A DNA stretch of 64,000 nt. Origin: Amycolatopsis arida (GTDB lineage: Bacteria > Actinomycetota > Actinomycetes > Mycobacteriales > Pseudonocardiaceae). Under the pieces are notes generated by a model, which saw only the letters and a list, made by a program, of their open reading frames with translations, did not search any database and was not told the origin of the DNA. Below, in pieces: positions 1 through 9,900 of this stretch; the stretch's first letter is position 1, and the number at the start of each line of letters is the position of its first letter. The stretch spans positions 1 to 64,000 of the forward strand of contig NZ_FOWW01000011.1 in assembly GCF_900115565.1 (NCBI RefSeq), read 5' to 3'. The position numbers and the translations under genes were made by a program.

Positions 1-2903
1 ACCGCCCGCCACCCGTCCACCACCAGGAACGCGTCGCCGAACGGGTCCTGCTCGGCGGTGATCTCCCCGCGCCGCTTGCGGTTGCGGAAGTCGGCCATCG
101 AGTCCACCCCGAGCTCACCGAAGCGCGCCTCCCGCTCCGCGGCCAACGTCGCCAGCTCCGCCACGATCCGCCGCGCCTTGTCCGGCTCCCGCCGGGCCAC
201 CGCCACCCCACCGACATGCGGCAGCTCCGCCAACCCGGCCAGCGTGCCACCCCCGAGATCGACGCAGTAGAACTGCACCTCCTCCGGCGTGTGGGTCAAC
301 GCCAACGACATGATCAACGTCCGCAACACCGTCGACTTGCCCGACTGCGGACCACCCACCACCACACCATGACCGGACGCACCCGAGAAATCCGCCCACA
401 ACGGATCCCGCCGCTGCTCGTACGGCCGGTCCACGATGCCGATCGGCACCTGCAGCTTGGCGTTGCCGAAGAAGCCCACCGGGGACAGCCCGCGGTCCTC
501 CGTCGGGTTCAGGTTCGGCAGCAGCGTGTCCAGCGAGTTGGGCTCGTTCAGCGGCGGCAGCCACACCTCGTGCGCCGGTGGCCCCTGGCCGACCAGCCGG
601 TTGACGATGACGTCCAGCTCGCTGGGCTCGACCGCCTCCTCGGTCTGCGGCTGTGCCGGCTGCGCCGGCTGCTCCACCACCTCCGGCTCGGGCTCCGGCT
701 CGGCGGGCAGCTCCACGAAGTCGGGCACGAACAGCTGGGGCCGCTTGTCGGCGCGCACCACCGCGGCGCCGGGCGCCGCCTGCTTGATCCCCGCGGGGCG
801 GTACGGCCCGGAGACGTAGGAGGCCTTGAACCGGACGAGTGTGGAGGTGTCGTACTTCAGATAGCCGCCGCCGGGCACCGACGGCAACTCGAAGGCGTCC
901 GGTACACCGATCGCGGCGCGCGACTCGGCCGCCGAGAACGTCTTCAACCCGATCCGGTAGGACAGGTGCGAGTCCAGCCCGCGCAGCTTGCCCTCCTCGA
1001 GGCGCTGCGAGGCCAGCAGCATGTGCATCTGCAGCGAGCGGCCCAGCCGGCCGATCGCGACGAACAGGTCGATGAAGTCCGGCTTGGCCGACAGCAGCTC
1101 GGAGAACTCGTCGACCACGATGAACAGCGCCGGCAGCGGGTCCAGGTCGGCGCCGTTCTCCCTGGCCTTCTCGTACTCCCAGACGTTCTTGAAGTTGCCG
1201 CCGTTCTTCAGCGCCTCCTGGCGGCGGTTCATCTCGCCGGCCAACGCGTCCTTCATCCGGTCGACCAGGGTGACCTCGTCGGCCAGGTTGGTGATCACCG
1301 CGGACACGTGCGGCGCCTTGTCCAGCCCGAGGAACGTCGCGCCACCCTTGAAGTCGACCAGCACGAAGTTCAGCGTGGTCGAGGAGTGCGTGGCCATCAT
1401 CCCCAGCACCAGGGTGCGGAGGAACTCGGACTTACCGGAACCGGTGGCGCCGATGCACAGGCCGTGCGGGCCCATGCCCTCCATCGCCGCTTCCTTGATG
1501 TCCAGCTCCACCGGCTGGCCGTACTCGCCGACGCCGAACGGCACCCGGTAGCGGTCGCGGATCGGCCGCGGTCGCCACGCCTGCTGCACCTCGAACGTCA
1601 TCGGGTCGCCGGGGATGCCGAGCAGCTCCAGCAGCGAGGGGTTGGACAGCAGCGGCTCGTCCTCGCTGGCCTCCGCCGCGGCCGTGCCGACCCGGTACGG
1701 CGACAGCTTGCGGGCCAGCGCCTCGGCCTCGACGACGCTGAGCCGGTCCGGCTTGCCGAACCACTCGACCCCGCCGGCGCTGCGCGCGCCGAGCCGCTCC
1801 TCCTCGACCACCAGCCGCAGCCCGCGGCGGGCGGCGAGGTTGCCGATCGAGTCGGACAGGTCGATCAGCGTGACGCCGACCAGCCCCTCCTCGAGGATGA
1901 TCTGCTCCTCGCGGGTGACCTCGGCGTCGTCGATCACGATGACGACGTGCGGCTGGTCCGGCGGCGGGGTCGCGTTGCGGGAGAACCGCTGCCGGTCGCG
2001 CAGCTCCTCGTCCAGCCACGCCTCGATCTGGGCGAGCGAGCCGGACATCATCCGCAGCTGCCCGATGCCGTCGGACAGCGTCGGGTGCTGCACGTGCGGC
2101 AGCCACTTGGCCCACTCCCACTCCTGCTTCACCCTGCCGGCGGTGGCGACCGCGAGCAGGACGTCGTCCGGGCTGTGGAAGGTGACCAGCTGGGCGAGCA
2201 TCGCCCTGGCCAGGCCGCGGGTGAGCTCCCGGTCGCCCTGCATGCTCACCGCGGCGAACCCGCGCAGGGTGATCTGGGTGGGCAGGTCCGGCACGATCGA
2301 GTGCGCCCGGACGAACCGGCGCAGCGCCAGCGTGGCGATCGGCTCCAGCTCGTCGACCGGCCCGGTCTGCGGGGGCACCAGCCGGGTGGCCAACCGGTGC
2401 GAGCTGCGGCCCACCCGCAGGTGCAGGAAGTCCTGGTCGCTCTGCCGCCGCTCCCACATCCGCCGGCTGGTGGCCAGCGACCACAGCGCCTGCGGGTCGG
2501 GGTGCACCCACTCGAGCGCGGCGCGCTGGTCGATCATCGCCTCGCGGGCCCTGTCCCGCATCTGGCCGAGGTAGCGCAGGTAGTCCTTGCGGTCCTCGTT
2601 CATCTCGGCCTTCTTCTGGCCGCCCCCGCGCCCGCCGCCGCCGGCGAACATCGCCACCATCGACATCATCATCATCAGCGGCATCATCAGGAAGAACGGG
2701 CTGCGGCTCAGCGCGCCGCCGGAGGTGAACATGAAGACGACCATGCCGAGCATGGCGACCACCATCACCACCGGCATCAGCTTCATCAGGATGTTGCCGG
2801 GGATGGTGCGCGGGATCTCGGGGGGCGGCTCCAGGTGCACCTCGCCGCCGGGCGGGCGTGGCGCGGCAAGGCGTGGCGACCGCTTGAACTGGAGCGTGCT
2901 CAC
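1..2903 (-). CDS. eccC: EccC, ESX/type VII secretion FtsK/SpoIIIE ATPase (3' end outside window)
   Basis: This is the motor ATPase of the ESX secretion membrane complex, which recognises substrates and drives export. The GTG start at 2903 follows an AGAGGGG ribosome binding site. The protein begins VSTLQFKRSPR and has two hydrophobic segments between about residues 38 and 85. The first FtsK domain shows Walker A GATGSGKS near residue 485 and a Walker B-like IVVDEFSE. The second shows GGPQSGKS near residue 850. The left edge cuts the gene after about 967 codons, so the rest of the C-terminal ATPase region is missing. It is divergent from eccD. Family identity is secure. Assignment to the ESX-4 type rests on gene order. 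Confidence 0.96.
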   Translation of the reverse strand, partial: MSTLQFKRSPRLAAPRPPGGEVHLEPPPEIPRTIPGNILMKLMPVVMVVAMLGMVVFMFTSGGALSRSPFFLMMPLMMMMSMVAMFAGGGGRGGGQKKAEMNEDRKDYLRYLGQMRDRAREAMIDQRAALEWVHPDPQALWSLATSRRMWERRQSDQDFLHLRVGRSSHRLATRLVPPQTGPVDELEPIATLALRRFVRAHSIVPDLPTQITLRGFAAVSMQGDRELTRGLARAMLAQLVTFHSPDDVLLAVATAGRVKQEWEWAKWLPHVQHPTLSDGIGQLRMMSGSLAQIEAWLDEELRDRQRFSRNATPPPDQPHVVIVIDDAEVTREEQIILEEGLVGVTLIDLSDSIGNLAARRGLRLVVEEERLGARSAGGVEWFGKPDRLSVVEAEALARKLSPYRVGTAAAEASEDEPLLSNPSLLELLGIPGDPMTFEVQQAWRPRPIRDRYRVPFGVGEYGQPVELDIKEAAMEGMGPHGLCIGATGSGKSEFLRTLVLGMMATHSSTTLNFVLVDFKGGATFLGLDKAPHVSAVITNLADEVTLVDRMKDALAGEMNRRQEALKNGGNFKNVWEYEKARENGADLDPLPALFIVVDEFSELLSAKPDFIDLFVAIGRLGRSLQMHMLLASQRLEEGKLRGLDSHLSYRIGLKTFSAAESRAAIGVPDAFELPSVPGGGYLKYDTSTLVRFKASYVSGPYRPAGIKQAAPGAAVVRADKRPQLFVPDFVELPAEPEPEPEVVEQPAQPAQPQTEEAVEPSELDVIVNRLVGQGPPAHEVWLPPLNEPNSLDTLLPNLNPTEDRGLSPVGFFGNAKLQVPIGIVDRPYEQRRDPLWADFSGASGHGVVVGGPQSGKSTVLRTLIMSLALTHTPEEVQFYCVDLGGGTLAGLAELPHVGGVAVARREPDKARRIVAELATLAAEREARFGELGVDSMADFRNRKRRGEITAEQDPFGDAFLVVDGWRA

Positions 2904-3183
2904 CGAATGACCCCTCTTCAGACTCGGCGACGGCGGCCGGCGGCGTGGTCGACCGCGCCCAACGTTAGCGAACGGTGGGCGGGGCGGGCTGCGGGCACGG
3001 TGTCGCGCCCGACCGAGCCGGTTTGCCGGAAGTGCCTTCCCGGCTCCGCCCGGTGCGCTAATACTAGGGCGGGCGTCCGACGGTGTGGGCCGGTTTCGCC
3101 CAGGTTGGCCAGCGGGCGAAGATGGGCACGCGGGCGTTGGTATAAGTAGCCCGCAGCATTCTCTCCAGGCAGGGGGCAAGCAG
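2904..3183. promoter_or_regulatory. Divergent eccC/eccD control region
   Basis: This 280-bp gap separates two divergent starts and must hold both promoters. On the plus strand a TATAAG hexamer at 3141-3146 fits an actinobacterial -10 box for eccD, but no convincing -35 box lies 16-19 bp upstream. An AGGGGG ribosome binding site precedes the eccD GTG. No conserved operator was recognised. Confidence 0.3.
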
Positions 3184-4581
3184 GTGGCGACGGGCACGAC
3201 GGTTTTCAGCAGGGTCACGGTGGTGGCACCGCGCACCCGCATCGACGTGGCGCTGCCCGCCGATGTGGCGGTGGCCGACCTGCTGCCCATGCTGCTCGAG
3301 ATGGCCAAGGAGGTCACCCCGGACGGCGGCGCCCGGCACGGCGGTTGGGTGCTGGCGAAGCTGGGCGGGGGCCCGCTGGAGCCGAGCCGCACACTGGCCT
3401 CCCTCGGGATCGTCGACGGCGAGCTGCTGCAGCTGCGCAAGCGCAACGAGAACCCGCCGCCGCCCCTGTACGACGACGTCGTCGACGCCATCGCCGAGGC
3501 CGAGCCGGACAGCTTCCGGCCGTGGACCAAGGAGACCGCGCAGCGGATCGGGCACATCGCCGGCGGGCTCGCGCTGGCGGCGGCCGCGCTCGCCCTGTTC
3601 ATGAGCGGCCCGCTGTTCGGCGGGGGCTCGCTCACCCCGGCCATCGCCGGCGGGGTCGGCGCGATCGTCTGCGTGGCCCTCGGCGCGGTGCTGGCGAAGT
3701 CGTACCAGGCGGAGTCCACCGGGGTGCTGGTCGCCGCGGCCGGTGGCCTGCCGATGGCGTTCGTGAGTGGCTTCCACATCGTGCCCGGCGCGGAGGTCCG
3801 GCCCAGCCTGCTGCTGGGCAGCGCGCTGATGGTCGTGGTGGCCGCGGCGTCGATCATGGTGATCGGCGCGGGCATCACCACCTTCATCGCCGCCGCGACC
3901 GCGGGCACGTTGGGACTGATCGCCTTCGCGTTCGCCGCGCTGATCGCTCACCCCGCACCGGGCATCGCGGCCGGCGCCGCGGCGGTGTCGCTGGCCTGCA
4001 TCTCCGTGCTGCCGAGGGCGACCATCTGGCTGGCCAAGCTGCCGCTGCCGAACGTGCCGGGCAACGCCGAGGAGCTGAAGGAGGACACCGGGTTCCCCGA
4101 CTACTCGGCGATCGAGCGGCGGACCATGGTCGCGCACAACTACATGACCGGCCTGCTCATCGGCTGCGGCGCGACCACCGCGGTCGCGGCGATCATCACG
4201 GCCACCTCGCCGAGCGTGTTCGGGATCATCACCGCGGTGGTGGCCACCCTGGCACTGCTGCTGCGCGCCCGGACCTACGCCAACGGCAGCCAGGCGGTGG
4301 CGTTGCTGACCACCGGAATGGTGTCCGCCGGCGGGATCCTGCTCGGTTGGCTGTTCAGCGAGGACCCGTTCGGCAGGGTGATGTGGGTGTTCGGCGCGCT
4401 GGTGCTGGTGGCCGCGGCCGCGCTGGTGGTCGGGGTGATCTTCCCGAACCAGCGGTTCTCGCCGCCGATGCGGCGCAGCGTGGAGATCATCGAGGCGATC
4501 TGCATCGCCACCGTGCTGCCGCTGGCGCTCGCGGTGATGGACCTCTACTCCACCCTGCGGCACCTCGACACCCGGTTCTGA
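3184..4581 (+). CDS. eccD: EccD, ESX type VII secretion membrane channel subunit
   Basis: EccD is the multi-spanning inner-membrane component of the ESX translocon. From the GTG at 3184 (AGGGGGCAAGCAG upstream) the product is 465 aa. Residues 1 to about 85 form a ubiquitin-like soluble domain rich in charged residues. From about residue 120 onward there is a long run of roughly eleven Ala/Val/Leu/Gly-rich transmembrane helices. An upstream ATG at 3085 would add 33 residues without family character and has no ribosome binding site, so the GTG is preferred. The gene is followed after 11 bp by mycP, as in mycobacterial ESX loci. Confidence 0.95.
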   Translation: MATGTTVFSRVTVVAPRTRIDVALPADVAVADLLPMLLEMAKEVTPDGGARHGGWVLAKLGGGPLEPSRTLASLGIVDGELLQLRKRNENPPPPLYDDVVDAIAEAEPDSFRPWTKETAQRIGHIAGGLALAAAALALFMSGPLFGGGSLTPAIAGGVGAIVCVALGAVLAKSYQAESTGVLVAAAGGLPMAFVSGFHIVPGAEVRPSLLLGSALMVVVAAASIMVIGAGITTFIAAATAGTLGLIAFAFAALIAHPAPGIAAGAAAVSLACISVLPRATIWLAKLPLPNVPGNAEELKEDTGFPDYSAIERRTMVAHNYMTGLLIGCGATTAVAAIITATSPSVFGIITAVVATLALLLRARTYANGSQAVALLTTGMVSAGGILLGWLFSEDPFGRVMWVFGALVLVAAAALVVGVIFPNQRFSPPMRRSVEIIEAICIATVLPLALAVMDLYSTLRHLDTRF

Positions 4582-4592
4582 TCGGACATCGA

Positions 4593-6212
4593 ATGGCAAC
4601 GAGGAGCGGAGTCCGGCGCACCCCCAGGGTCACGGCGGTGGTGCTGGCCGCGACCGTGGCGGTGCTCGCGCCGGGGGTGCCGGTGTCCCCGGCCGGTGCG
4701 CAGGAGACCGGGTCGGCCGTGACGCCGCCACCGGTCAACCCGGGGATGTACCCGGGCAACGGCGGGGTGCGGCCGGACAAGGCGTACGTGAAGAAGATCG
4801 AGTGCGTCACCCGACGCGAGCTCGACGAGAACGTGGTGCTGCCGAACAAGCCGTGGGGCCAGCAGTACCTGCGGGTGGAGGAGCTGCACAAGCTGACGCG
4901 CTCGGCCACCGGCAGCGCGGGCGGCGGGGTCAAGGTCGCGGTGATCGACACCGGGGTGACGCCACACCCGTTCTTCCAGGGTCGGGTCGAGCCCGGCGGC
5001 GACTACGTGGCGGAGGTGGCCCCGGGAGCGGGGCTGGAGGACTGCGACGGGCACGGAACCGAGGTGGCCGGGATCATCGCGGCCAACCCGCGGGACCCGA
5101 ACATCGGGTTCGTCGGGGTCGCGCCGGATGCCACGATCGTGTCGATCCGGCAGTCCAGCCAGAACTACGGCCCTCCGGACGAGAACCAGGCCCAGCCGCC
5201 GGCGCAGGACGAGCCCGGCCAGCCCGGCGGTGAGCAGCAGCCGGAGAACCCGCCGGAGGGTGGTTCCGGGGACCAGCCGAACGCGCTGCGGGGTTCCGGC
5301 GGCGCCGGCACCGGGCCCGCGCAGAACGGGCCGACCCGGCAGCTGAACAAGGAGGACGCGGCGGGCAACCTCACCACGCTCGCCTACGCGGTGGCCAGGG
5401 CCACCGAGATCGAGGGTGTCCGGGTCATCAACATCTCGATCAACAACTGTCGGGACGCCGCGCTGCCGATGAACGAGGGCGAGGCCAGGCTGCAGGCCGC
5501 GGTGCACCACGCGGTGGAGCGCGACATCGTGGTGGTGGCCGCCGCCGGCAACACCTCGGAGAGCTGCAAGCAGAACGACCAGCTCGACCCGAGCAAGCCG
5601 CGGAGCATCGTCACGCCGCCGTGGTTCGCGAACGACGTGCTGTCCGTCGCGGCCATCGACGAGACCGGCAGCGTCGCCGACTTCAGCGTGAACGGGCCGT
5701 GGGTGAGTGTCGCGGCACCCGGGACGAACATCATCTCGCTGGACCCGGCGAAGAACTCGAACCTGCTGGCCAACCGGATGGTGGAGGGCAACGGCGAGCC
5801 GATGCCGATCCAGGGCACCAGCTTCGCGGCGCCGTACGTGTCCGGGGTGGTGGCGCTGGTTCGGGCGAAGTACCCGCACCTGAGCGCGCGGCAGGTGATG
5901 CACCGGATCACCAGCACGGCACAGCATCCGGGTGGCCGGGAGGGCCGAGACAACTTCACCGGCTACGGGGTGATCAACCCGATGGCGGCGCTGACCGCCA
6001 CCATTCCCTCGGAGGAGGGCGTGCCGCCGGCGCGGCCGGAGCGGATGCCGTCGGACATGCCGCCGTGGCACGAGGGCAGCGACGTCCCGCTGATCGTGGC
6101 GTTCGCCGGCGCGGGCGGGGCACTCGTGGCGTTGTTCGTCACCCTGTTCGTGGTGCACACCATCCGCCGCAACCGCCGGGAACCCACCACTCCACGCCGC
6201 GGCACCGTCTGA
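4593..6212 (+). CDS. mycP: Mycosin, membrane-anchored subtilisin-like protease of ESX system
   Basis: Mycosins are S8 serine proteases needed for stability and activity of ESX complexes, with the catalytic domain outside the membrane. The 539-aa product has a signal peptide ending near AGAQ (about residue 37). The catalytic triad is visible as Asp119 in VIDTGV, His154 in DGHGTEVAG and Ser410 in GTSFAAPYVSG. A Pro/Gln/Gly-rich insertion at about residues 195-250 corresponds to the long loop typical of mycosins. A single C-terminal membrane helix near residues 497-520 is followed by Arg-rich cytosolic residues. It lies 11 bp after eccD on the same strand and is presumably co-transcribed. Confidence 0.97.
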   Translation: MATRSGVRRTPRVTAVVLAATVAVLAPGVPVSPAGAQETGSAVTPPPVNPGMYPGNGGVRPDKAYVKKIECVTRRELDENVVLPNKPWGQQYLRVEELHKLTRSATGSAGGGVKVAVIDTGVTPHPFFQGRVEPGGDYVAEVAPGAGLEDCDGHGTEVAGIIAANPRDPNIGFVGVAPDATIVSIRQSSQNYGPPDENQAQPPAQDEPGQPGGEQQPENPPEGGSGDQPNALRGSGGAGTGPAQNGPTRQLNKEDAAGNLTTLAYAVARATEIEGVRVINISINNCRDAALPMNEGEARLQAAVHHAVERDIVVVAAAGNTSESCKQNDQLDPSKPRSIVTPPWFANDVLSVAAIDETGSVADFSVNGPWVSVAAPGTNIISLDPAKNSNLLANRMVEGNGEPMPIQGTSFAAPYVSGVVALVRAKYPHLSARQVMHRITSTAQHPGGREGRDNFTGYGVINPMAALTATIPSEEGVPPARPERMPSDMPPWHEGSDVPLIVAFAGAGGALVALFVTLFVVHTIRRNRREPTTPRRGTV

Positions 6213-6237
6213 GCCCAAGCCGCGACTTCCGCACCCG

Positions 6238-7857
6238 TCAGTCGGACTTGTCCTTCGGCCGGTCGTCGGGCCGGACGGCGCCCAGCACCGGGGGCACGAC
6301 CTTGCCCAGCTCGCCGAACAGGTCCTTCGGGTCCGCCGGCGGGCGCTGCTTGGCGCGGTGTTCGCGGTCACCGCCCTGGCCGGCGCCGGCGCCGGCCATC
6401 ATCGGCATCATTCCGCCCACCATCGGCGGCGTGCCGGCCGCCCTGGCCGCGGCGGCCCCGACCGCCGCGCCACCCACGGCACCACCCACCGCGGCGATGC
6501 CCTGCTCGGCCGGCGGAGCGGCCGCGGTCTCGCGCCCCTGGTCCGGGGCCCCACCGCCGGAATGTCCGGCACTGGAGCCCCCGCCACCGCCGACCTCCGC
6601 GACACCACCGGCTCCCCCGGCACCCTCGGAGCCACCGGCACCATCGGCTCTCCCGGCACCACCGGGGCCTCCGGCCCCTTCGGTACCACCCGAGACCAGA
6701 TCGTCGAGGTCCGCGTGGCCGTACTCCTCGGACCCCGCGGCGCCACCAGGACCCGCGGCACCGCCGAAGGCCGCACCACCGCGATCCGCGTCGTCGTGCC
6801 CCTCGGACCCGCCGGCATCGCCCGGCCCCGCGGCGCCACCAGCACCCGCGGCACCTCCGGCACCCACGGCACCGACACCGGAGCCCTCGCCGCGCTCCCC
6901 GACCGCACCGGCGCCGCCGGGCTTCCCCGAGTCACCGAGGTGGTCACCGGCGGCCGAGTCCTCGTCAGGGCTCGCGGTGCCACCGTGGTCGGCGGCGCGG
7001 TCATCCCCGGCTTCCCGCGCCGCCCGCGACACTGCGCCGGCGGCACCCGACCCGGCACCCGCGCCACCCACCGGGGAGCGGAGCGGCTCGGCCGGGTATC
7101 GGCGGGCCTCGATGGCGCCGTCCAACTCGGCGCAGGCACGGCCGAACTCGGCCAGCACGTCGCGTGCCGTGTCGACCAGCTGTCGCGCCGCCTGCCGGGT
7201 CCGGCCCAGGGCCGCCCTTGCCACCGCCGCGTCGCCCGCCGGCAGGGCCGGCCCAGCGGAAGAGGGCGCCGCACTCCCGGGCGACAGCGCACCCTCGCCA
7301 GGCGGGGACGTCACGGCCACCCCCGACGCCGCGGCCGCCGACGCGCCGTCGACCAGGACCTCGGCCAGCGCCCGCACCACGTGCCGGAGACCCTGTGCCG
7401 TCGTCGTCACCACCTCGGCCAGCGCCCGCATCGCGTCGGCGGTCGCCGTGCCGGCCGCGGTGACCCGCGCCAGGTGCGCCACGAACGCGTCCGCGTCCCG
7501 GCCCTCCCACGCACCGTCGAGAGCGCTCCGGAACCCGCCGACGTCGGCGGCCACCTCACCGGCCGCCTCCGCCGCCACCCGCCACCGCTCGGCCTCGGCG
7601 TCCAACTCGCTCCACCGCCCGAGCACCGGCCGGAAGCAGTCCGCCACCACGTCCGGCTCGCCGAGCTCGGCGGCCAGGCCGGTCAGGTACTCCAGGTGCG
7701 GGCCGATCTCCTGGACGAGGTCCGCACCGTCCCTCGGCAACCCCACGGTCAGCACCGGTACGCCACTCGGGACGGCCGGCGGCGTGGGCTCACCGCCGGC
7801 ACCGGGCGGCACCCGCAGCCCGCGGAACAGGTTCGTGTCCACCTCGGCGCCGCTCAT
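6238..7857 (-). CDS. Large WXG-containing ESX substrate candidate, Gly/Ala-rich
   Basis: This is a probable secreted ESX substrate, although its exact function is unknown. The 539-aa product has a helical N-terminal region with a Trp-Glu-Gly turn at about residues 117-119, as in WXG100/PPE-like hairpins. From about residue 260 to 480 it is low-complexity Gly/Ala/Ser/Asp sequence. It closes with a Met-rich segment (GGMMPMMAGAGAGQGG) and a conserved-looking acidic/basic tail; similar Met/Gly-rich ends occur in actinobacterial ESX substrates. The ATG at 7857 overlaps the stop of the upstream EspC-like gene by 4 nt (ATGA), so the two are translationally coupled. The reading frame is open further upstream to 8217, but only as the antisense-like shadow of the partner gene. 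Confidence 0.8.
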   Translation of the reverse strand: MSGAEVDTNLFRGLRVPPGAGGEPTPPAVPSGVPVLTVGLPRDGADLVQEIGPHLEYLTGLAAELGEPDVVADCFRPVLGRWSELDAEAERWRVAAEAAGEVAADVGGFRSALDGAWEGRDADAFVAHLARVTAAGTATADAMRALAEVVTTTAQGLRHVVRALAEVLVDGASAAAASGVAVTSPPGEGALSPGSAAPSSAGPALPAGDAAVARAALGRTRQAARQLVDTARDVLAEFGRACAELDGAIEARRYPAEPLRSPVGGAGAGSGAAGAVSRAAREAGDDRAADHGGTASPDEDSAAGDHLGDSGKPGGAGAVGERGEGSGVGAVGAGGAAGAGGAAGPGDAGGSEGHDDADRGGAAFGGAAGPGGAAGSEEYGHADLDDLVSGGTEGAGGPGGAGRADGAGGSEGAGGAGGVAEVGGGGGSSAGHSGGGAPDQGRETAAAPPAEQGIAAVGGAVGGAAVGAAAARAAGTPPMVGGMMPMMAGAGAGQGGDREHRAKQRPPADPKDLFGELGKVVPPVLGAVRPDDRPKDKSD

Positions 7858-8183
7858 CGGCGCCCGACCTGCACGGTCCGCACGGCGCCGGCCACGTCGG
7901 CGGCCATGGCGTCGTCCGCGTCGAGGTAGCGCCGTGCGACCTCGTGCAGGGTCTCCGCCGCCGCGCGCAGCGCCGCGGAGCCGGCCACCAGCCGCTCGCG
8001 CAGCGCCTCCGCCGTGCCCCGGTAGGCGGCCACCGCGCCGGTCTCCGCCCCGAGCGCGCCGAACACGTCGTCGCTCACCGTGCCGTCGTCGAGCCGCGCC
8101 CGGACGTCGTCGAGGTCGTCCCCCGCCCGTTCCATGGCGCCGGCACACCTGCCGACCGCCACCGTGTCGATCGTGAGTTCCAT
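7854..8183 (-). CDS. EspC-like small ESX secretion-associated protein
   Basis: The 109-aa helical protein resembles the EspC/DUF2580 family of ESX-associated secreted proteins. It has an FGALGAETG turn near residue 41, and its C-terminal helix contains a Y-x-x-x-D motif (Tyr86 to Asp90, YLDAD), the general type VII secretion signal. A GGGAGGCG ribosome binding site precedes the ATG at 8183. The stop overlaps the start of the large WEG-containing gene, so the pair is probably made and exported together, much as Esx or PE/PPE partners are. Family placement is by pattern only. Confidence 0.8.
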   Translation of the reverse strand: MELTIDTVAVGRCAGAMERAGDDLDDVRARLDDGTVSDDVFGALGAETGAVAAYRGTAEALRERLVAGSAALRAAAETLHEVARRYLDADDAMAADVAGAVRTVQVGRR

Positions 8184-8271
8184 GCCGGCGCGCCTCCCGC
8201 CCCGTCGAGATCAGCAAGGTCGTCCATGCTCGGACGAGCCCCGCCGGCCGGCGGTTCCTGCCGCCGCCGGC

Positions 8272-9900
8272 TCAGTTCCCCGCGGCCTGCGGCTGCGGCG
8301 GCTGGAACGTGCCGGCCCGCGGGTCGACGGGCACCGAGTCGAACGTCCGCATCACGTCCTGGGTGTTCAACGACGCCCCCGCCGGCAGCAGCCGGATGAT
8401 CGACTCGGGGGCGGGGCTCTGCTCGCCGAGCCCGAGCGCCTGCGCCGTGCGCAGGTCCTTGACCCCGTACCGGATGCCCCGGTCCGAGATCAGCTGGATC
8501 GGGCCCTTGTCGAAGGTCTCCTTGCTGGTCGCCGAGCGCACCACCGCGGCGAAATTGGGCCGCATGTAGAACCGGTCGACCTTCATCCCGTCCGGGCTGG
8601 CCTGCCCCACCTGCACCGCCACGGACTCGCCCTGCTCGTTCTTCGGGCCGGGCAGCTCCGCGCCGTAGTACACCTTGGTCTGGCCGTCCCGGTTCGCCCC
8701 CTCGCCGACCAGGCTCCAGCCCAGGCAGGTGACCGGATACCGCACGGGGTCGAGGATGTGCGGCACGATCTGCGGGTAGTCGTCCACCGGCAGGTAACCC
8801 GGCTGCCCCGGATGCAGCACCGGCACGTTCTGCAGCCGGTCGGGGCGGACCTGGGTGATGCCGGCCGGCTGGCCGGTGCGGTGGAACCGGATCAGGTCGG
8901 CCACGGCGCGCGGCACCCGCTGGATGCCGTGCCGGGTGATCACCCAGTACTCCTCGGCGGCGCCGGCGCGCACGGTGGAGAACACGTCGCCCACCCGCAG
9001 GCCGCTGAGGTTGAAGGTGCTGCTCTCGTTGGCGCCCTCGATGACGGGCGCCTTGATCTCGGTCACCTCGGGGATCGCGTTGAGCAGGCCCATCGAGATG
9101 TGCCGCGGCTTGACGTCCAGGCCCAGCGCCCGGACCACCGACGCCTGGGTGAGGTCGACCTTGGCGCGCACGGTGTCGGCGTTGGGCCGGTTCGGGTTGT
9201 CCACCTGCCGGTACACCAGGTAGGTCGACCCGTTGTCCGCGGTGACCAGCAGCGCGGAGTCGGGCGCCAGCTCCTGGCCGAGGTCCTGCACGCCGCCGAA
9301 CACGGTGGTCTCGTTCTGGTTGATGCTCGTCGGGTCGGGCAGTGAGTGGTCGAGTCCGATCTCGTCGCAGACGGCCCAGTCGTCGGAGATCCGCTGCTCC
9401 TTCTTCGGCAGCAGTCCTGGCGCGTCCGGGATGCCGTGCAGGCGACCCTTCGGGATGTCCTTGAGCTGGTCGTCCGGCACCACCTGCGGTTCGACGACCT
9501 CCACCTGCCCGCCGGCGGGCGCGGCGTTCTGTCCGCCGCCGGCCCCGCCCTGGGCGGCCTGGTCCTGCTGGGCCAGCAGCAGCAGCCGCGCGGAGGCGAG
9601 GTTGAAGGTCGGGATGAGCTTCTTCGGCTCGCCGGCCACGACGTACATCGATCCGGACTGCTCGCCGATGACGATGCTGCCGGGGCCGGGAGCCTGGGGG
9701 GCCGGCTTGAACAGGCCGAAGATGATGAACCCGAGCATGCCCAGCACGCTGAGCACCACACCGACGGCCGTGGCACGGCTGTGCGTGCGCATCGGGTCGT
9801 GCAGCATCACGGCGTCCTTGCGCACCAGCGCGGACTGCATCCGCCGCAGGACGAACTGGTACGCCTGGACCTGTGACTTCGTCGTCGGTGTTGACGGCAT
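8272..9900 (-). CDS. eccB: EccB, ESX type VII secretion membrane protein
   Basis: EccB is a core subunit of the ESX membrane complex with one N-terminal transmembrane helix and a large extracytoplasmic domain. The 542-aa product begins MPSTPTTKSQVQAYQF, a typical EccB start. A membrane helix spans about residues 43-65, and periplasmic repeats follow. A short Gln/Gly/Ala-rich insertion occurs near residues 113-130. The gene lies upstream of the EspC-like and WEG-containing substrate genes on the same strand (88-bp gap) and is divergent from eccE. Its minus orientation opposite eccD-mycP is the arrangement known for mycobacterial ESX-4. Confidence 0.95.
   Translation of the reverse strand: MPSTPTTKSQVQAYQFVLRRMQSALVRKDAVMLHDPMRTHSRATAVGVVLSVLGMLGFIIFGLFKPAPQAPGPGSIVIGEQSGSMYVVAGEPKKLIPTFNLASARLLLLAQQDQAAQGGAGGGQNAAPAGGQVEVVEPQVVPDDQLKDIPKGRLHGIPDAPGLLPKKEQRISDDWAVCDEIGLDHSLPDPTSINQNETTVFGGVQDLGQELAPDSALLVTADNGSTYLVYRQVDNPNRPNADTVRAKVDLTQASVVRALGLDVKPRHISMGLLNAIPEVTEIKAPVIEGANESSTFNLSGLRVGDVFSTVRAGAAEEYWVITRHGIQRVPRAVADLIRFHRTGQPAGITQVRPDRLQNVPVLHPGQPGYLPVDDYPQIVPHILDPVRYPVTCLGWSLVGEGANRDGQTKVYYGAELPGPKNEQGESVAVQVGQASPDGMKVDRFYMRPNFAAVVRSATSKETFDKGPIQLISDRGIRYGVKDLRTAQALGLGEQSPAPESIIRLLPAGASLNTQDVMRTFDSVPVDPRAGTFQPPQPQAAGN

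Noticed and set aside
216-3149. Plus-strand ORF of 977 codons opposite eccC
   Set aside because: Antisense shadow. The minus strand encodes EccC with clear Walker motifs.
3345-4592. Upstream extension of the mycP frame
   Set aside because: It overlaps eccD completely and is Arg/Gly-rich. The signal peptide begins at the ATG at 4593.
6358-7929. Plus-strand ORF opposite the ESX substrate gene
   Set aside because: Shadow of the Gly/Ala-rich coding strand. The minus strand has coupled starts, a WEG turn and a YxxxD partner.
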